Shown here: positions 1 through 12,887 of the stretch, piece by piece
Position numbering within the stretch: the stretch's first letter is position 1
Layout: every line of letters starts with the position of its first letter
Origin: Ampelocalamus luodianensis
Lineage: Eukaryota > Streptophyta > Magnoliopsida > Poales > Poaceae
Direction: 5' to 3'
DNA length: 64,000 nt
NCBI GenBank assembly: GCA_036346255.1
Contig: CM070638.1
Span: forward strand, 43,462,394-43,526,393
Notes under the pieces: model-generated
What the model was told of the DNA's origin: nothing
Databases searched by the model: none
What the model saw: the letters and a program-made list of their open reading frames with translations, nothing else
Program-made: the position numbers and the translations under genes

Positions 1-1977
1 AGGTTCTTTAGCCTTCTTATAACAATGATATTCATATTTTGGTTCATCACTTAAAGTTGTAGGAATTCTGTGAACTTGTTTCACCTATTGTTACATAAAC
101 TATATGTACTAACTGGGACTGCAAAGAGTGTGCTTCTCTATGTCAACTAAAACGTACTTCTGATTTTTAGTTTAAAATAGTTTCTATTATCCTAATATGA
201 GGACAGTCATTTCGTACAAGTTGGTGAGCATATCACACACATAATCCTTTGGTTCTTCTATACCAAATTGATATTCAAGATGCTCAGTTTTTTCAGTGGG
301 GTGACTGGGGTCATATCATGCTGATGTCCTACACAGTTGTTGTTATGGTCTAACATTGCTATTGTTGTAGAAAGCTTATGGGTTCAATGGATTGGTTTGG
401 TGGATAATTCATGAACACTTTGTAGCTATTGGATCTTATTTGCATCCAACTATTTCACTTGTTTGTCGTAGGTTCGAAAATGCCAATATTTTGAAAATCT
501 TTACGGATCTTTTCGACTATTTCCCCTCAACAGCATCGGTTGGTATTAGTTCATTTATTTGTCTGCTCTAATATCAAGTTTATTTTCCTTTTGTCACCAT
601 ACTTGTTTATTTTGTTTAAGCTATTTTGAGGAATATTTTTTAGATAGGACAAGTTTCTTTTTTCACATTTATTTATTATGCTAAGTGCATTTATTTTGGA
701 GTTATTAAGTAATTTTCTGTAATCTGACTTCATTGGAGATCCACTAAGATTATTAAAGATTTATGCTGTGTAAACATTTTATGATATAATTTCTAGAATT
801 CAGTAGTTAGTTTTGCATAAGATGGGAAACACCTAGAATGTAGTAGGTGGAATGAAGACTAAGTTGTTCTGTTTTTAGGATGTGCAATTTGAAAAAAAGT
901 AAGCTTGGTTGCACTTGCTTGTAAATTCTATCCATGTGTTGTTATCAATCATGCATTACTTCCTTAAGAGCATTTAATGTGATTCTAACATTAATGGGAA
1001 CCAAATTAAAATATGTAACCACGTTTCTTACAACTTGTTATCCATTAAGGTTAGTCTTTGTTAGTAATGTATATGTTCATTAGAATGAGTTTCAAGTTTG
1101 AATCACTGTACAACTTTTGTATTTGTGTTCTAGAGTTGATATTGGGAAAATGTGATCATTCCATTAGTCTTACTGAGATTCTATATTCGTGACCATGTGA
1201 ATGAGTGTTAACGAAACTAGCATGTACTGTGATTCAGTTTCTTGAATCTTTTACTATGCTAAATTCAACTTCTTTTACTATGTGAATTCTGGTTGGCATG
1301 TAAATATGAAATCATGTTTCTATTGCATGAAGTATCCAGTGTCTTCTCTACTTTGTAGTTTTGCAAGGTTTACCTACTTTTCTAGCATGCTTACCTTCAG
1401 TTTCACATAGATTTTCCCAAAAATTGGACTCTACTCACGTATGTTACATACGTATATCATAGTGATCATTAAGTGAAACTTTGTTTTGCGCTCTGCTTAT
1501 CTGTTGCTAAATCGACGTGCATATTTCAGCTTCCAAATATCTTTCTGTTACATATTTCATTTTCTGAATATCTTTATGATACAACCAACTATTTAGGTAA
1601 TGGATAGAGATCCAACATAATTATCCACTCTTGTGCTTCCCCCGCGGGCCAAGGCGCACATAGGCCTCTAGTATGGGGTAATTTGTGGGAAATAGGGTGA
1701 GGACCAGAGAAGGGGATCAGGCAATGGAAGAACACAGGTAGGGAAAGCAGTTATATTCATTTCATTCCATGGATTCTAGTTGCATATAGGTGTTGGGAAT
1801 TTAACCCTAGTTGCATTACACTCACACATAAGTCCCGTAGTGTATGAACCAGGACTACGTAACACACACTCACATATACTCATACTAGCTCCATATGTCA
1901 TGGATCTTGTACACGACATAGTCATAGGTATTGTCACAACCTTAGTTCATCTGGTAGTAGAAAGGAGATGAGATGGC
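1..1977. other. AT-rich stretch without recognised gene
   Basis: Only short open frames occur on either strand and none resembles a protein family I recognise. The composition is AT-rich and intron- or intergenic-like. A short GC-richer patch lies near 1640-1700. The inverted-repeat element described next begins at the right edge of this stretch. Confidence 0.5.
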
Positions 1978-2520
1978 GAGAAAAAAGCCGTATTAGCACC
2001 TTTTTGGTTTCGTATTTACAGAAATGGCTGTCCGCGATTTTTTTTTTTGCAAATTTGGCCCCTAGCCACATGGCCACTGTACGGCCACCCTTGTCCATGT
2101 GCCATGTGCCCCTGTCCGCATGGCTACTGTGTGGTAGCGCCCACCGCCCGCCACGTGTCCTGGAAATTAGGGTTTCAGCAAATTAGGGTTTATGGCGCTT
2201 AGGGTTTTGGTTGTTTGTAGAATTTTTTAAATATAGAAAATGAATCCAAAAAATTATGAAATTTTACATGGAGCCTTCCAACACAGTGTACTTGTTTGTG
2301 TAAATTTGACATAATTTTATTCATTCAGAATTTTTCTCGCTATTTCATATAAATGTATTGTTTGTACGAATTTGCAAATGTAGAAAATGAGCTCCAAAAA
2401 TTATGAATTTTATTTTAAAGGCTCCTCACCCAGTGGACTTGATTGTGTAATATTTCAATAATTTTATATATCTCAAAAATGAAGAATTTATGTCCCAAAG
2501 ATTAGGATTTTAGGTTTCGA
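1978..2520. repeat. Left inverted-repeat arm
   Basis: This arm pairs in inverted orientation with 3472-3861 plus 9107-9296. Landmarks shared between arms are the CGCCCACCGCCCGCCACGTG block, the phrase around ATGGCGCTTAGGGTTT, and the block around CACCCAGTGGACTTGATTG. Divergence between the arms is visible throughout, so the insertion is not recent. Confidence 0.75.
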
Positions 2521-2529
2521 AAATTAGGG

Positions 2530-3470
2530 TTTCATGATTTCATATGACTTGGAATGTATGGGAAAAAGCTGCATTACAACTCCATTGGAGATGTTGATAT
2601 ATAACATGGCGTAGGAGTACGCACATAACAATCAAAATACGTGTACAAATATAGAAAAACAAAAATATGAATACAAATATACTAAAACATAATCGCATAA
2701 CACGAGATACAATATGGTTCAATCGTCTGAGCCACTACCCTCTGCTCGTTGCGACGACCTCCTCGTGCGCCTGGATGTCTTGCGTCGGGCATGTCCCATC
2801 AGATATGTGAGGCAGTCGGGAGAGCGTCGTTTGGAGGGGGTTAATGAGACCGTTCAGATGGCGGAGGTGCACCGGTAAGCTGAGTCTGGCCTGGCAGACT
2901 TTGGTAGGCGTACATGTCGTCATGATGAGGCATGCTGACCTGGGGGACACCTCCGAAGAAATCATGAGTGACAGACTCAAAAAATTCACTCCTGAGGTAC
3001 GATGCCTACAACTCTAATTGCACGGATGAGCTCTGGCCTTGGAGGTACATGGTGTCAGCCAACCCAGAGGAGCACTGCCCTTGAACGTATGGTGGGATAG
3101 CAAATCTGGGGGAGCTCTGCCCTGCATACGCTCCAAACCCTGGCTACCATAGTCCATACCCTGACGGCATGTACTGCTCCCTGCTAGGAGCTGGGAGGCC
3201 CATATCATCATCATCAGTTGACGTGAACTAGCCGTCACCCCCACGATCAACTGAAGGCTGCAAGACGCAACGATGTTAGTTCAGATAAACACTCGGGACA
3301 TAAACTGAGAATCTCGTACCTCCCGGATGTGTAGTGCAGATAACCGACAGGGAGCGCTAGTCTGTGTACCGAACGCGGATGGTAGAAGTGATTCATCTCG
3401 ACGGACCTACGGTGGGAGAACGACATGATGTTAGCGCAACGTAAGGCATAAACAAAAAACGCAACGTAGA
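2530..3470 (-). other. Interior of the inverted-repeat element, possible decayed coding remnant
   Basis: This is the loop between the arms. On the minus strand two short frames (3014-3250 and 2735-2989) read through GC-balanced sequence with a phrase FFESVTHDFFGGVPQ when the short frames are linked past stops. This looks like the C-terminal tail of a degraded transposon-borne protein, but I cannot name the family. No intact transposase is present, so the element is non-autonomous. It could also be a captured gene fragment. Confidence 0.25.
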
Positions 3471-6149
3471 TTTTTACATAACCAAAATCCTAATCTTCGC
3501 GATACGAATCCTTCATTTTTGAGACATATAAAATTGTCAAAATATTACACAATCAAGTCCACTGAGTGAGGAGCCTTCAAAATAAAATTCATAATTTTTG
3601 GAGCTCATTTTCTACATTTACAGATTCGTACAAACAGTACATTTATATGAAATAGAGAAAAACAATCTGAATGAATAAAATTATGAAAAATTTACACAAG
3701 CAAGTACACTGTGTCGGGAGGCTGCACGTAAAATTTTATAATTTTTTGAACTGCTTGCTATATTTAAAAATTTCTACAAACAGCCGAAACCCTAAGCGCC
3801 ATAAACCCTAATTTCTCAAAACCCTTATTTCTGGGACACGTGGCGAGCGGTGGGCGCTACCTATGAGACCCCGGGGTATTTAGCTTGTAATGCTTAGTCT
3901 TCGATTGACTCTAGCATCACAAACAAAATATTTCGTGCCTCGGGAAAATGTATACTTCCTAGAATTGCAGTATATACACCCTTTTACAAAGTAATGCATC
4001 AATTCCATACAAGCTCCATACAACCGAACAAAAGCTTTACAAGCAAAAGATATACAATATAGCTATTACAAAAGAGAGGCCGACCGGCCAAGAACAAGCT
4101 AAAGAGCTAAATGAACAGCGGAAGCAAAATACCATAAGATGGCTATGAACAAGAGCCAACCGGTTTGCCACACACCCACAAGGCAATCCGATCGGGCCGC
4201 CAAGCTAGTCGTCAACACCATAGCAAAACTCACAAAAGTCAATCCCTTGGGGGATCAACCTCCTCTTCAACAATTTAGCAAAGCAAATGAGTACAAAAAT
4301 GTACTCGCAAGACTTACGAGTAACAAACCTAGATATTACTACATGCAAGGTTAATCAAAGGAGATGGCTAAAGGTTCATTTTCAACATAAAACAGATTTT
4401 ACTTGCAATAAGTAATAGATTGAAAGCAGTTTAAACAATCTGATTTTATTTTCTCAAATAACAGCGAGACAATAATTAATAACAGTAAGACATCCTGGAG
4501 ATGACTAACCCAATAGCCATCACAACCATAGCACGAATTACCCATTCGTACCACCCACATCAAGTTTTAATGAAAAGTTATAGTCTAGTTCTTGCACGAC
4601 CTTACCAAGCATGTCCATAACCTAAGACGAGGCTATTCAAATAGTTTGAACCCTGCAGGGGTGTACCAATGTACCCACACTTCAAACCGTCTTTTTTCCA
4701 AGCTATTAAGCACACTTCCTTTGGTATGCCGGCACGGCTAAGTCCTACGAGACATTTCCAATGGATTGTATTAATTAAGAGTCGCACGTATAGGGGTTAA
4801 CCCTTAGTGAACCGCCGTTACGGGCTCCCACTAAGGACCCACACATTGAGTTGAGACACCGCCCACCAAGCAATCAGGTGCTCCTCGGGTATGGAGAACC
4901 TAGAAAGGAACCCATCCCTCTCATCCCAAAAACGAATATTTTTCCCTATAACTACCACCAGCGACTCATTAATTAATACCTCCCAAAGTACTAAATCAAG
5001 AGAGGTCCCATATCCCTCTAGTGTGGTTAGCACGCAAATATCTCTTGGCTTAGTGACACAAGTAACTCGGTCCTTGATGACCCGGGCACCATTCCAATCA
5101 CACCAAAAGATCATGCCAACACACCAATGTGCTCAAGTCTAAATCATTTTATTTTCAATTTTAAATTTCACAAATAAACAAAGCACAAGGTGCTGGACAT
5201 AATGTAATTTGTAATATTTGTGTGATTAAGGTCATCGACTAAGTCGATACCCGCCTAATTCTACCGGTAACTAAGCATTGCTAAGCATCATATCGTAAAG
5301 ACAATAAAAGAGTATAAATCATTCACCGGGCTCTCATTCACCAGTGAGAATATTAACTTAGGTTTGTGACAGGGGTGGATAATTTTAGGGAAACAATGCA
5401 ATACTATTAGCTACTTCTAATCGACAAAATTAACTTTGACACAAAGGAGCATGTATACATATTCTTTGCAAACAAGGTATTAGATTTTAAAAGTAATGGG
5501 ATCAATATGATCAAATGAATGCTACATATGCTTGCCTTGCTGGTAGATCTCTTGCTACAGAGGATGACTCTCGGGTTCAACAAATTCTTCAGAACCTATC
5601 GCAAGAACGAGAAAATCCAATAAGAGTGACGAACACCGAAAAAGGCTCAAAAACCAAAGTCATCCTAAATCCATAAAAACCAAAGTCATCCTAAATCCAT
5701 AAAATTTACACAGTGGGTAGAGAATGATTTTAAATGAATTTAGCAATAAGAATCATTCGATTTGGACTAAACATGCAAAAGTTATAGCCTAAACAATTTC
5801 AATCAGCTGGAAAAATCCAATTTAAATGCTTTCTGTTGCTGTTTATTACATAAATTTCTAGAAGTTTGGTGAACCTGAAAATTTTATGGTAGCCAGAGCA
5901 TGACATTCTAATGACAGCAAAATTGGGTTCATTTCATTTGGAGTAAAATGAATTTTTTATGATTTTTCTAAGTGATGAAAGTAGCACAAAATTAATTTCA
6001 GAGGCAAGGACATAATTAAAACCTACTCTACACTAAAGCGTATTAACAGAGGAACCTAACCAATTTTAGTTTGCTAAAATTGGGGTTACAGAGAAAAACT
6101 TATGCATTTTACAAGTTTGAACAATTTTTAGTGCAAGAAAAAGCTAAAC

Positions 6150-6760
6150 CCTCAAGGTGAAGAGGTTCTGAGGGAGGTCCCGGAGGAGGTCCTAAGGGTC
6201 AAGATCCAACTGAGAGAGGTCCTAATGGCTAAGATCTCACAGAGGGAGGTCCTAATGGTCAAGATCTAAACTGGGGAGGTCCTGACGACTAAGATCTCAC
6301 CGAGGGAGGTTCTAACGGTCAAGATCTACAAGAGGAGATCCTAGACGACCAAGATTTACAAGAGGAGGTCCTGGACGATAAGATCTAGTAGAGGGGAAGT
6401 CCTGGACGGCTCAGATCTCCATAGGGAGGTCCTGAACGGTCAATATCTCCACGGGGAGATCCTAAACGATAAGGTCTAAAAGAGGGGAGGTCCTGGACAG
6501 TCGTCTTTACGAAAGTCCACGGGGTGGTCTTTTGCAAAGAGGGCCCAGAGGGTGACTTTTGCAAAAGTCCAAGGGGTGATCTTAGGGGAGGTCTGGGAGG
6601 GTGGTCCTAGTAAAAGACCAGGGGGTGGTCTTGACGGCCCAGATCTGCACGGAGGAGGTTCGGGATGGCCAAGATCGACAAGAGGTGGTCCTGAAGGTTG
6701 TCAAAGGGGTGGTCTAGCTTACGACAATAGGACTTCAGTACCACCCGATTTTGCTCGCCG
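6150..6760 (-). repeat. Degenerate minisatellite, unit about 35-40 bp
   Basis: A unit of the form GGGAGGTCCTGGACGG followed by (T)CAAGATCT recurs more than a dozen times with drift in sequence and length. It lies upstream of the TATA box in the U3-like part of the solo LTR (minus orientation) and ends in a GGTGGTCTT-type variant. It accounts for part of the unusual size of this LTR. Confidence 0.75.
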
Positions 6761-7460
6761 GTGACTCCGACCACGGTGGCGCAAACCAAAGGTGGAAAAA
6801 AGTTCGCAATAGTATTGCGCACACCCAGAGAGTACTCTCGACGGCGGAGCCGGCCCAAAACGACGGCGATCCGGAGATGGGCGGCAGCGCAAACACGGCC
6901 AAAAATGAAAACAGCAAAGAGCTCTGCAGCGGTTCAAGGTAGCGGGTGCCACAGCTACTAGGGGCTACTAGAAGGCTACCTTAGCACTTGAGAGGAACAG
7001 AGGTGCACGGAGGAGCCCTGGCGATGTAGGACCTTGCCGACGCCGAAGAAGATGAAGTGGAGATGACGGCCTGAGCAAAATGAGCAAGACCGGGTCATCA
7101 AGATAGCTTCGATATAGCTCATAGAAGGTCCACGAGCAAGTAATTGAAGAGGGAGGCACCTTACCGGAGTTGGGGACGAAAACGAAGAGCTTCGGCCGAA
7201 AGAGGGCAAAACTCAAATCAAACTATTTTTGTAAGGGCAAACTTAAATTGAGTTAGGGGATTTGCTCAAGATGATGAGAGGAACAAGGCGGCGCAAAAAG
7301 ATTTGGAATGGAACCACTAGAGCACCGTCGACGACAGGGAGCTTGAGCGGCCGACAATGACGGATTTAGGGCTCTCGGTGATTTGAGCACAAATACACAG
7401 AGAGGGAGCTAGGGTTTGCAAGATGGTGTTGAAAGAGAGCTAAGGAGGAGCTTGGGGGCA

Positions 7461-7467
7461 TTTTATA
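7461..7467 (-). promoter_or_regulatory. LTR TATA box (element F)
   Basis: On the minus strand the sequence is GGCTATAAAATGCC, followed by a pyrimidine-rich leader and AACCCTAG, the usual arrangement of a grass LTR core promoter. Transcription would run leftward. Confidence 0.6.
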
Positions 7468-8039
7468 GCCGGAGGGCAAAGGAGTTGAGTAAAGCAAAAC
7501 TCCACGGGTGGTCAAGCCTGCCATGGACGAGTTGAGTGATGGGAGCAGGTAGAAGGAGGACTTTAGGGCAAAGTCACTGGCACACATTTAATGCTGACAG
7601 CAAAGAGCCATTGACAAGGACGAACGGGAGGTGACAAGGCTCTGCTCCTCCTCTGCCATGGCGCACGCATGTGCAGGCTGAGGAAGATGATGATGACCAG
7701 GCTCAGGGGGTCCCACCTGCCAGTGAAAGAACCCAAGGTGGTTTGAGTCAAAACACACGAGTGGGTTGAGCCAAACCCATAGTCGAGTCAAAACACTTCA
7801 ACGGTTGGATTAGAAACGGAAGGCCACGATTGAAAGTAACGTTCGGAGGTCCCGAACGTTCTAGGAAATCTCAGCGGTACGATCAAGATCGCACGGCTAA
7901 CACGAGTTACCAGCTCGGGGGGGGGTGGGGGGGTCCGAACGTTCAAAGAGATCTGAGACACAGATCTAAACACGGACGGTCCACGATCACCTAGGCGCTA
8001 CACACGCACGCACAAGGTTTAAAGTGCGCGGCCCACAAG

Positions 8040-8260
8040 ACAGTGGTGGTAGCCAAGGGTGGTCTGGAGGGTTGTCTTTACAAAAGACCAACGGGGTGGT
8101 CTTTGCAAAAACACCAAAGGTGGTCTGAGGGTGGTCTTAGGGAGGTCTTTGGGGTGGTCTTTGCAAAAGGTTAAGGGAGGTCCTGGCTAAAGCCAAGAGG
8201 GTGGTCTTTGCAAAAACACCGAAGGTGGTCCAAGCGAGGGGGAGGTCCAAGCGCTCCCCA
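8040..8260 (-). repeat. GGTGGTCTTTGCAAAA short-period repeat
   Basis: GGTGGTCTT(T)GCAAAA-type phrases recur about every 30-40 bp. They are related to the right-hand variants of the minisatellite at 6150-6760, so the two blocks probably share an origin within the same LTR. Confidence 0.6.
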
Positions 8261-9296
8261 AGATCTCAGTGGTAGAAAGGAGATCCAACGGTTGAAAAAA
8301 AACGCGCCCAAGGACGAGCCCGAGTACGTTTAGTTGGTTAAGTCCAACCAAGTGGCTCGAGCCAGTTTAAAAAGGCGACCGAGCGCGAAGGGGTACGTAC
8401 CCGCAGTGGTTGGATTCAAATCCGACGGCTGAAAAGTGATGGAGCGATCGGAGGTCCAAAGGTCTCAAAAAACGAGGGCCACCCGATGAAGATCCAACGA
8501 CTGACATTGATCGTGCGTTTGAAAGGGCTGAGTCGGGCGCGGGAATGGTTGGGTTCAACCAAGAAGGGAGGTTGGGCTCGGGTCTGACCTGAGCCCAATA
8601 GGAACTTTGACTAGGGTTTGAAATTGAGCTGAAAACTTTGAGAAATTTTTAGAGGTAACAAACTAACTCTGAAATTTCTGACATTTTTACAGGAGCTTGC
8701 TGACTCTAGGATTGACCTTGTGTAAAATTTTCAGATGTTTTTATGCAAAGAATTTTTCTCCAAAAATTTCTTAAGGGACTGATCTAGGGTTTGACCAAGA
8801 GTCAAACTGGTTTGACTGCACTCTTAAAATATTCAAACAATTTTCAAAAATTTGGAAAATTTTCAGAGGAGTTACCCAACATCCCTAGAACCAAGGAAAA
8901 ATATTTTCAGAGGGTGATCCCAAGATTATCCAGAAAAGTTTTCAAATGGTCAAGACTTAGGTTAAAAGAGGCTTGTGATTTTGAATTTCCATAATTCCTT
9001 TACAAGAATTCTTAGAAAATTCATACGATAACAAAATGCAAGAAAAATTTTAATTTCTTCCCATTCTCTTACATTTGAAACACAAATCAAGAATTGAGAT
9101 GTTTCACTACCGCACGACGATCGTGCGGCAGCGCTACCGTACGGTGGCCGTGCGGACAGAGGCATGTGGCCTGTGGACAAGGGCGGCCACACGGTGACCG
9201 TGCGGCAAGGGGCTAAATTTGCAAAAAAAAAAAAAAACACGGATGGCTATTTCTGTAAATACGAAACCAAAAGGGGTTAATACGGCCAAATTTTCC

Positions 9297-9861
9297 ATGC
9301 GCATGGGGAGAGGCGCACAGCAGCAAGGAAGGGAAGAGATCGAGAGACGTGAGAAGATAGTATTTTAGTTTATTTTTGCTTGATCGGAATAGAGTACAGA
9401 CCCTCCTAGACGGGCAGGAAACGGCCTTGACCTCTACGAAATTAACTCATCCATAATTCTATCTGGACTCTCTCAACTGATCACGTGCCTAACTAATCTA
9501 ATCTTCCTCCTAGACTCGTACGTGATTGAACATGACTACTACTCGAACATGACTCCATCTCTAGCTAATCTAATCTTCTTCCAGCCGTTGCTTACGACGG
9601 TCAACCGTAAACGCACATAACAGGTATTGTCTCAGCAATCCTATACTTTTGTCCACAAAACTTGATTGTTGCAGTGTCTGAGAAGTTCTTGAATTTATTA
9701 GAACAGCAAGGTATGATGGACCTAAAAGGGCAAGTGCCAAACAGGACAGCTCGGTCGTGCTGTACTCTGTAGTTATCTTTGGTTAAAGTGAAAGAAAAAA
9801 CAAAAAGAGGTATCCCATGCATATGGTTGAAACTGTTGCGTGGGATGTGGGTGTCTCATCT
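9297..9861. other. Region downstream of pyruvate kinase
   Basis: This lies between the inverted-repeat element and the pyruvate kinase stop codon. It should contain the 3' UTR of that minus-strand gene. No other gene or element is recognised. Confidence 0.4.
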
Positions 9862-12750
9862 TTAAGAATCGTCGCACTCGACGATCTTGACAACAGAAGA
9901 ATCACCAATCTTTTCGAAAATTATCACCCTGTCGAAAGGCTTCACTATGCCGACTGACCGACCATAGTTCATTGCAAGTTTTATCCCGTACTCTTCCTTG
10001 GTCAGCCCACCAGTTTCGGCCTGTTACAGAGTTCAAATATATTAGGTCAGCTTGGATTTAAATAGTTCCATACTGTAATAGAGGGTTCAACACTGCACTC
10101 ATTTAGTCATTTTATACAAAATTCGCATCTTTAGCTACCGTAAGATTAACATTCCAAAACAAAAAAAGAATTTGAAGGTGCCTCTGATAATCCGAAGAAC
10201 TGGAACGTACCTCATCAGTACTCCCCATCAAAGGATAGACACCCCTTACAGCAAAACATTGCCTAGCCTGGAAGTAATTCAACAGTTGTCGAAAATAAGT
10301 TCACAGATCTGCTTCATGGTGAACAAAAGAATAAAGATTATGAATCTCATATGGACCTGCATGTTACTTACCTGCGTTGTGCCATAAGAACGCCACTTTG
10401 ATGGATCAGAGCCATCACGTGGGAACACAACTGCTAAAACTGGCATTGGGGGCCTGTACTTAGCAATTAACCTGCAGACATAGGATGCATAAAGTGAGTT
10501 AATAACATTTGCATAATGGGAACTTGTCTAGTGAAGTACTGAACTTGTGGTAGTATAGAGCACCTAGCAGCATTCCCCGAGAAAGTGAACACAACAATCG
10601 CAGCAGCTTTTACTTTCATTGCAGAACGAACCTGCATGTGAACAATGGAAGGTCACTAATATTCTAGTTCTAGATTAGAAAATTTGTATCTGTTCCTAAT
10701 GATTTAACAGTATTTACCGCTGATGATGCCACAGATTCTTCATGGGACATTGGTTCACCTACATGCCTCACTATTTTCTTGAAGTGAAGTGACTGGTTAT
10801 ACACATTCTCAGCCTAGAAGAATATTTATCATTGATCAGCCAAGCAATTCAGATGGCACTATTACAATTTATTCTTAAAACAGGTAGAAACGTACTTCTG
10901 CACATATTCTGCCCACAGTACTCACTGCATCAACAGGATACAGTCCTCAAGTGTCTCCGCACCAAGCAAAATACCATCAGTTCCTGCAATTTGAGCAGCA
11001 TACAAAATAAGTAATAAATTAGTCAAGTGGTTGGAATACAGTAGGTTTACAGACCATCTAGGACAGCATTTGCAACATCAGTCGCCTCTGCACGTGTAGG
11101 ACGTAGATTGTCAATCATGCTGTCCACAACTCTAGTGATGATCACAGGTTTGCCAGCCAGGTTGCATTTCTGAATGGATGTTTTTTGGGACATGAACACC
11201 TGAAGAGTCAAAAGTGACAGGTTATAGCATGAAGCAAAAAAGACATGCAGTCATGACATTTGTGCACTGATATTTTCAGAAGTATCTGCAGCCTAGCAGA
11301 GCTAAATTATTCACTTTTAACTGTAAATTGATAAGCAATTAAGCATATAACGGGTGCTTTCAGAAGTATCTGAAGCCTATCAGGGCTAAATGAATCACTT
11401 TAAATTGTAAACTGATAAGCATATAAATGGCAAGCATTTGCACCATAACAACAAATATATTCTTGTAACTATGTTGCTGTATTGATTAACTATTATCATG
11501 TCAAGGCGAAAAGGTATCATGAATAGAAATGAAAATACACATATCTGACATCATACAAGGGATAAACAGTATGAAACTATGTATTTTTGGAAAAGATCAA
11601 AATTTACCCTTTCTGGTGGGAGGTCAATTCCCAGGTCTCCTCGGGAGATAATGATACCATCCGCCTCTTGGAGAATTTCATCAAAATGTTCCAAACCCTA
11701 GAAAAAATGCACAATGCAATTAATCATAATATAGCAGTGAAACAAACAGACAACAGTATCTTCATAAAAGCATGATAATTACCTCGGCATTTTCAACCTT
11801 GGCATATAACTGTGTATCTTGAAGGTCATGAGATTGTAAAAAGGCTCTAAGCTGCACACCACAAATATAGAAGGATCAGCAGTATCCCCACCAGGGGAAA
11901 AAAACCCGGCCGGTAACCGCCGGTTACCGCCGTAACCGCTATCGCGGGGTCCGATTTTGATCCCGCCGGTTTTTCCGGGTTTTGCAAGTTCAAATTTTAA
12001 TTGTTGAATTCTGAATGATTTTTAATCGAATTCAAGTGGTTTTCATCCTGTTTTTTCCGAAATCCGTAACCGCCGGTTTTTTTTCTGGCCGACGACCGGG
12101 ATTTACCCCGGAAACGGGTTTTTGATCCTTGATCCCCACAACTATCATTAACTACTTAAAAGTCCTCAGCTGCTGATCAAGAGTGCAAACGGCCTGTCAT
12201 CTTACATAGAATGTGTGGCCTCAAATAACATGAGAAACAGTAACACTATGTCAATGAAATAACATGCAATGATGTTACAATCAAACAGATCAATAACGGC
12301 ATATTCTTCTTTATGTACAATTATGTCTGTTCATCAGCTTTTATCATTGGTATAACCACTACTGTTTGACAATATATGCTCCTTATAATTAACTGAGATA
12401 TTGGTCTGTGCCATTGATTATCTTTCAAACTTCAAACTGTAGGTACATACAGATGCTCCTTCATTAAACCTCATTGTTCAATTGGCTGACAATTTGCATC
12501 AAAATGCTTCTTGCAATTTGATTTTTGTGAGTGGAAACAACAGCACGAAAAAGCCTCTTAAATAAAGTACTAAAAATGAACCACAAAAGGAAATCAAGAA
12601 GCAGGTGGATGATCAACTAAATGTTTAATTCATGTGCAAGAGTGGCAAAAGTCAGAAAAGAAAACTCACCTCCCTGACATCCTCAGCAGAGCGGGTATGG
12701 GAAAGTGATATAATGTCAACACTGTTATGCAACCCCCAAGTTGAAATGAC
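9862..12750 (-). CDS. Cytosolic pyruvate kinase, 3' ten exons, one frameshift
   Basis: Pyruvate kinase makes pyruvate and ATP from phosphoenolpyruvate and ADP in cytosolic glycolysis. Exons in transcript order are 12750-12670, 11851-11783, 11697-11608, 11199-11055, 10983-10896, 10813-10718, 10631-10564, 10471-10372, 10267-10211 and 10020-9862. All have GT-AG borders and compatible phases. Translated landmarks are SLSHTRSAEDVRE, YAKVENAEG (holding the catalytic-region Lys), ISRGDLGIDLPPER, NLRPTRAEATDVANAVLDG, LLGAETL, AARLIAKYRPPMPV and the C-terminus SSVVKIVECDDS. The 88-base exon 10983-10896 is one base shorter than its frame requires: right after LLGAETL a base is missing, and the next phrase (GLYPVDAVSTVGRICAE) reads in another frame. 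This is either an assembly error or a disabling mutation. The N-terminal half is absent; the nearest exon lies 138 bp left of the N gap. A hAT MITE occupies one intron. Confidence 0.88.
11892..12131. mobile_element. hAT-type MITE in a pyruvate kinase intron
   Basis: A 240-bp element is flanked by a perfect 8-bp duplication ATCCCCAC (11884-11891 and 12132-12139). Its ends are CAGGGGAAAAAAACCCGG and, inverted, CAAGGATCAAAAACCCG, which is a hAT terminal signature. The interior carries palindromic CCGGCGGTTACCG/CGGTAACCG blocks. The 8-bp duplication and CA(G/A)GG ends together assign it to hAT. It lies in the intron between exons 12670 and 11851. Confidence 0.85.
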
Positions 12751-12887
12751 CTATTGCAAGGAAACTGTACTCAGGACGATTTTGGAAAGATATGAATTAA
12801 TATATTAGCATCAATATGAAATTATGCATCAAGTATGTATCTTCACATGCAACTTGGGAAAAAGGGCACAGTAATCTTGAAAGAAAT

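Larger units (their letters stand above)
3862..9106 (-). mobile_element. Solo LTR, 5.2 kb, minus orientation (element F)
   Basis: The 5-bp sequence CTACC flanks the element at 3857-3861 and 9107-9111. Read on the minus strand it begins TGAAACATCTC at 9106, a start of the TGTAACACCC-like type found in long grass LTRs, and ends GGGGTCTCA followed by two extra bases (TA) before the duplication. A TATAAAA box lies about 1.65 kb from its start. No gag-pol domain and no second LTR copy are visible, so a solo LTR is the simplest reading. A GAGTAC/GTACTC palindrome at 4289-4306 sits about 430 bp from its 3' end, as in the other long LTRs of this window. The unusual length comes partly from minisatellite-like repeats. 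Confidence 0.65.
1978..9296. mobile_element. Inverted-repeat (Mutator/foldback-like) element, split by a solo LTR
   Basis: The left arm (about 1978-2520) is repeated in inverted orientation at about 3472-3861 and then again from 9107 to 9296. The two right-hand pieces together complement the left arm and are separated by the solo LTR 3862-9106. Outer ends read roughly GAGAAAAAAGCCGTATTA on the left and GGAAAATTTGGCCGTATTA on the right, in the style of Mutator termini. The arms of about 550 bp include AT-rich sequence, several copies of TTAGGG(T)TT-like sequence and a GC-rich outer part. I could not find a clean 9-bp TSD at the outer ends, so the assignment to Mutator rather than another foldback type is inference. 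Confidence 0.6.

Noticed and set aside
3862..9106. Element F as a complete LTR retrotransposon
   Set aside because: No second LTR copy, primer-binding site or gag-pol domain can be seen between the TSDs.
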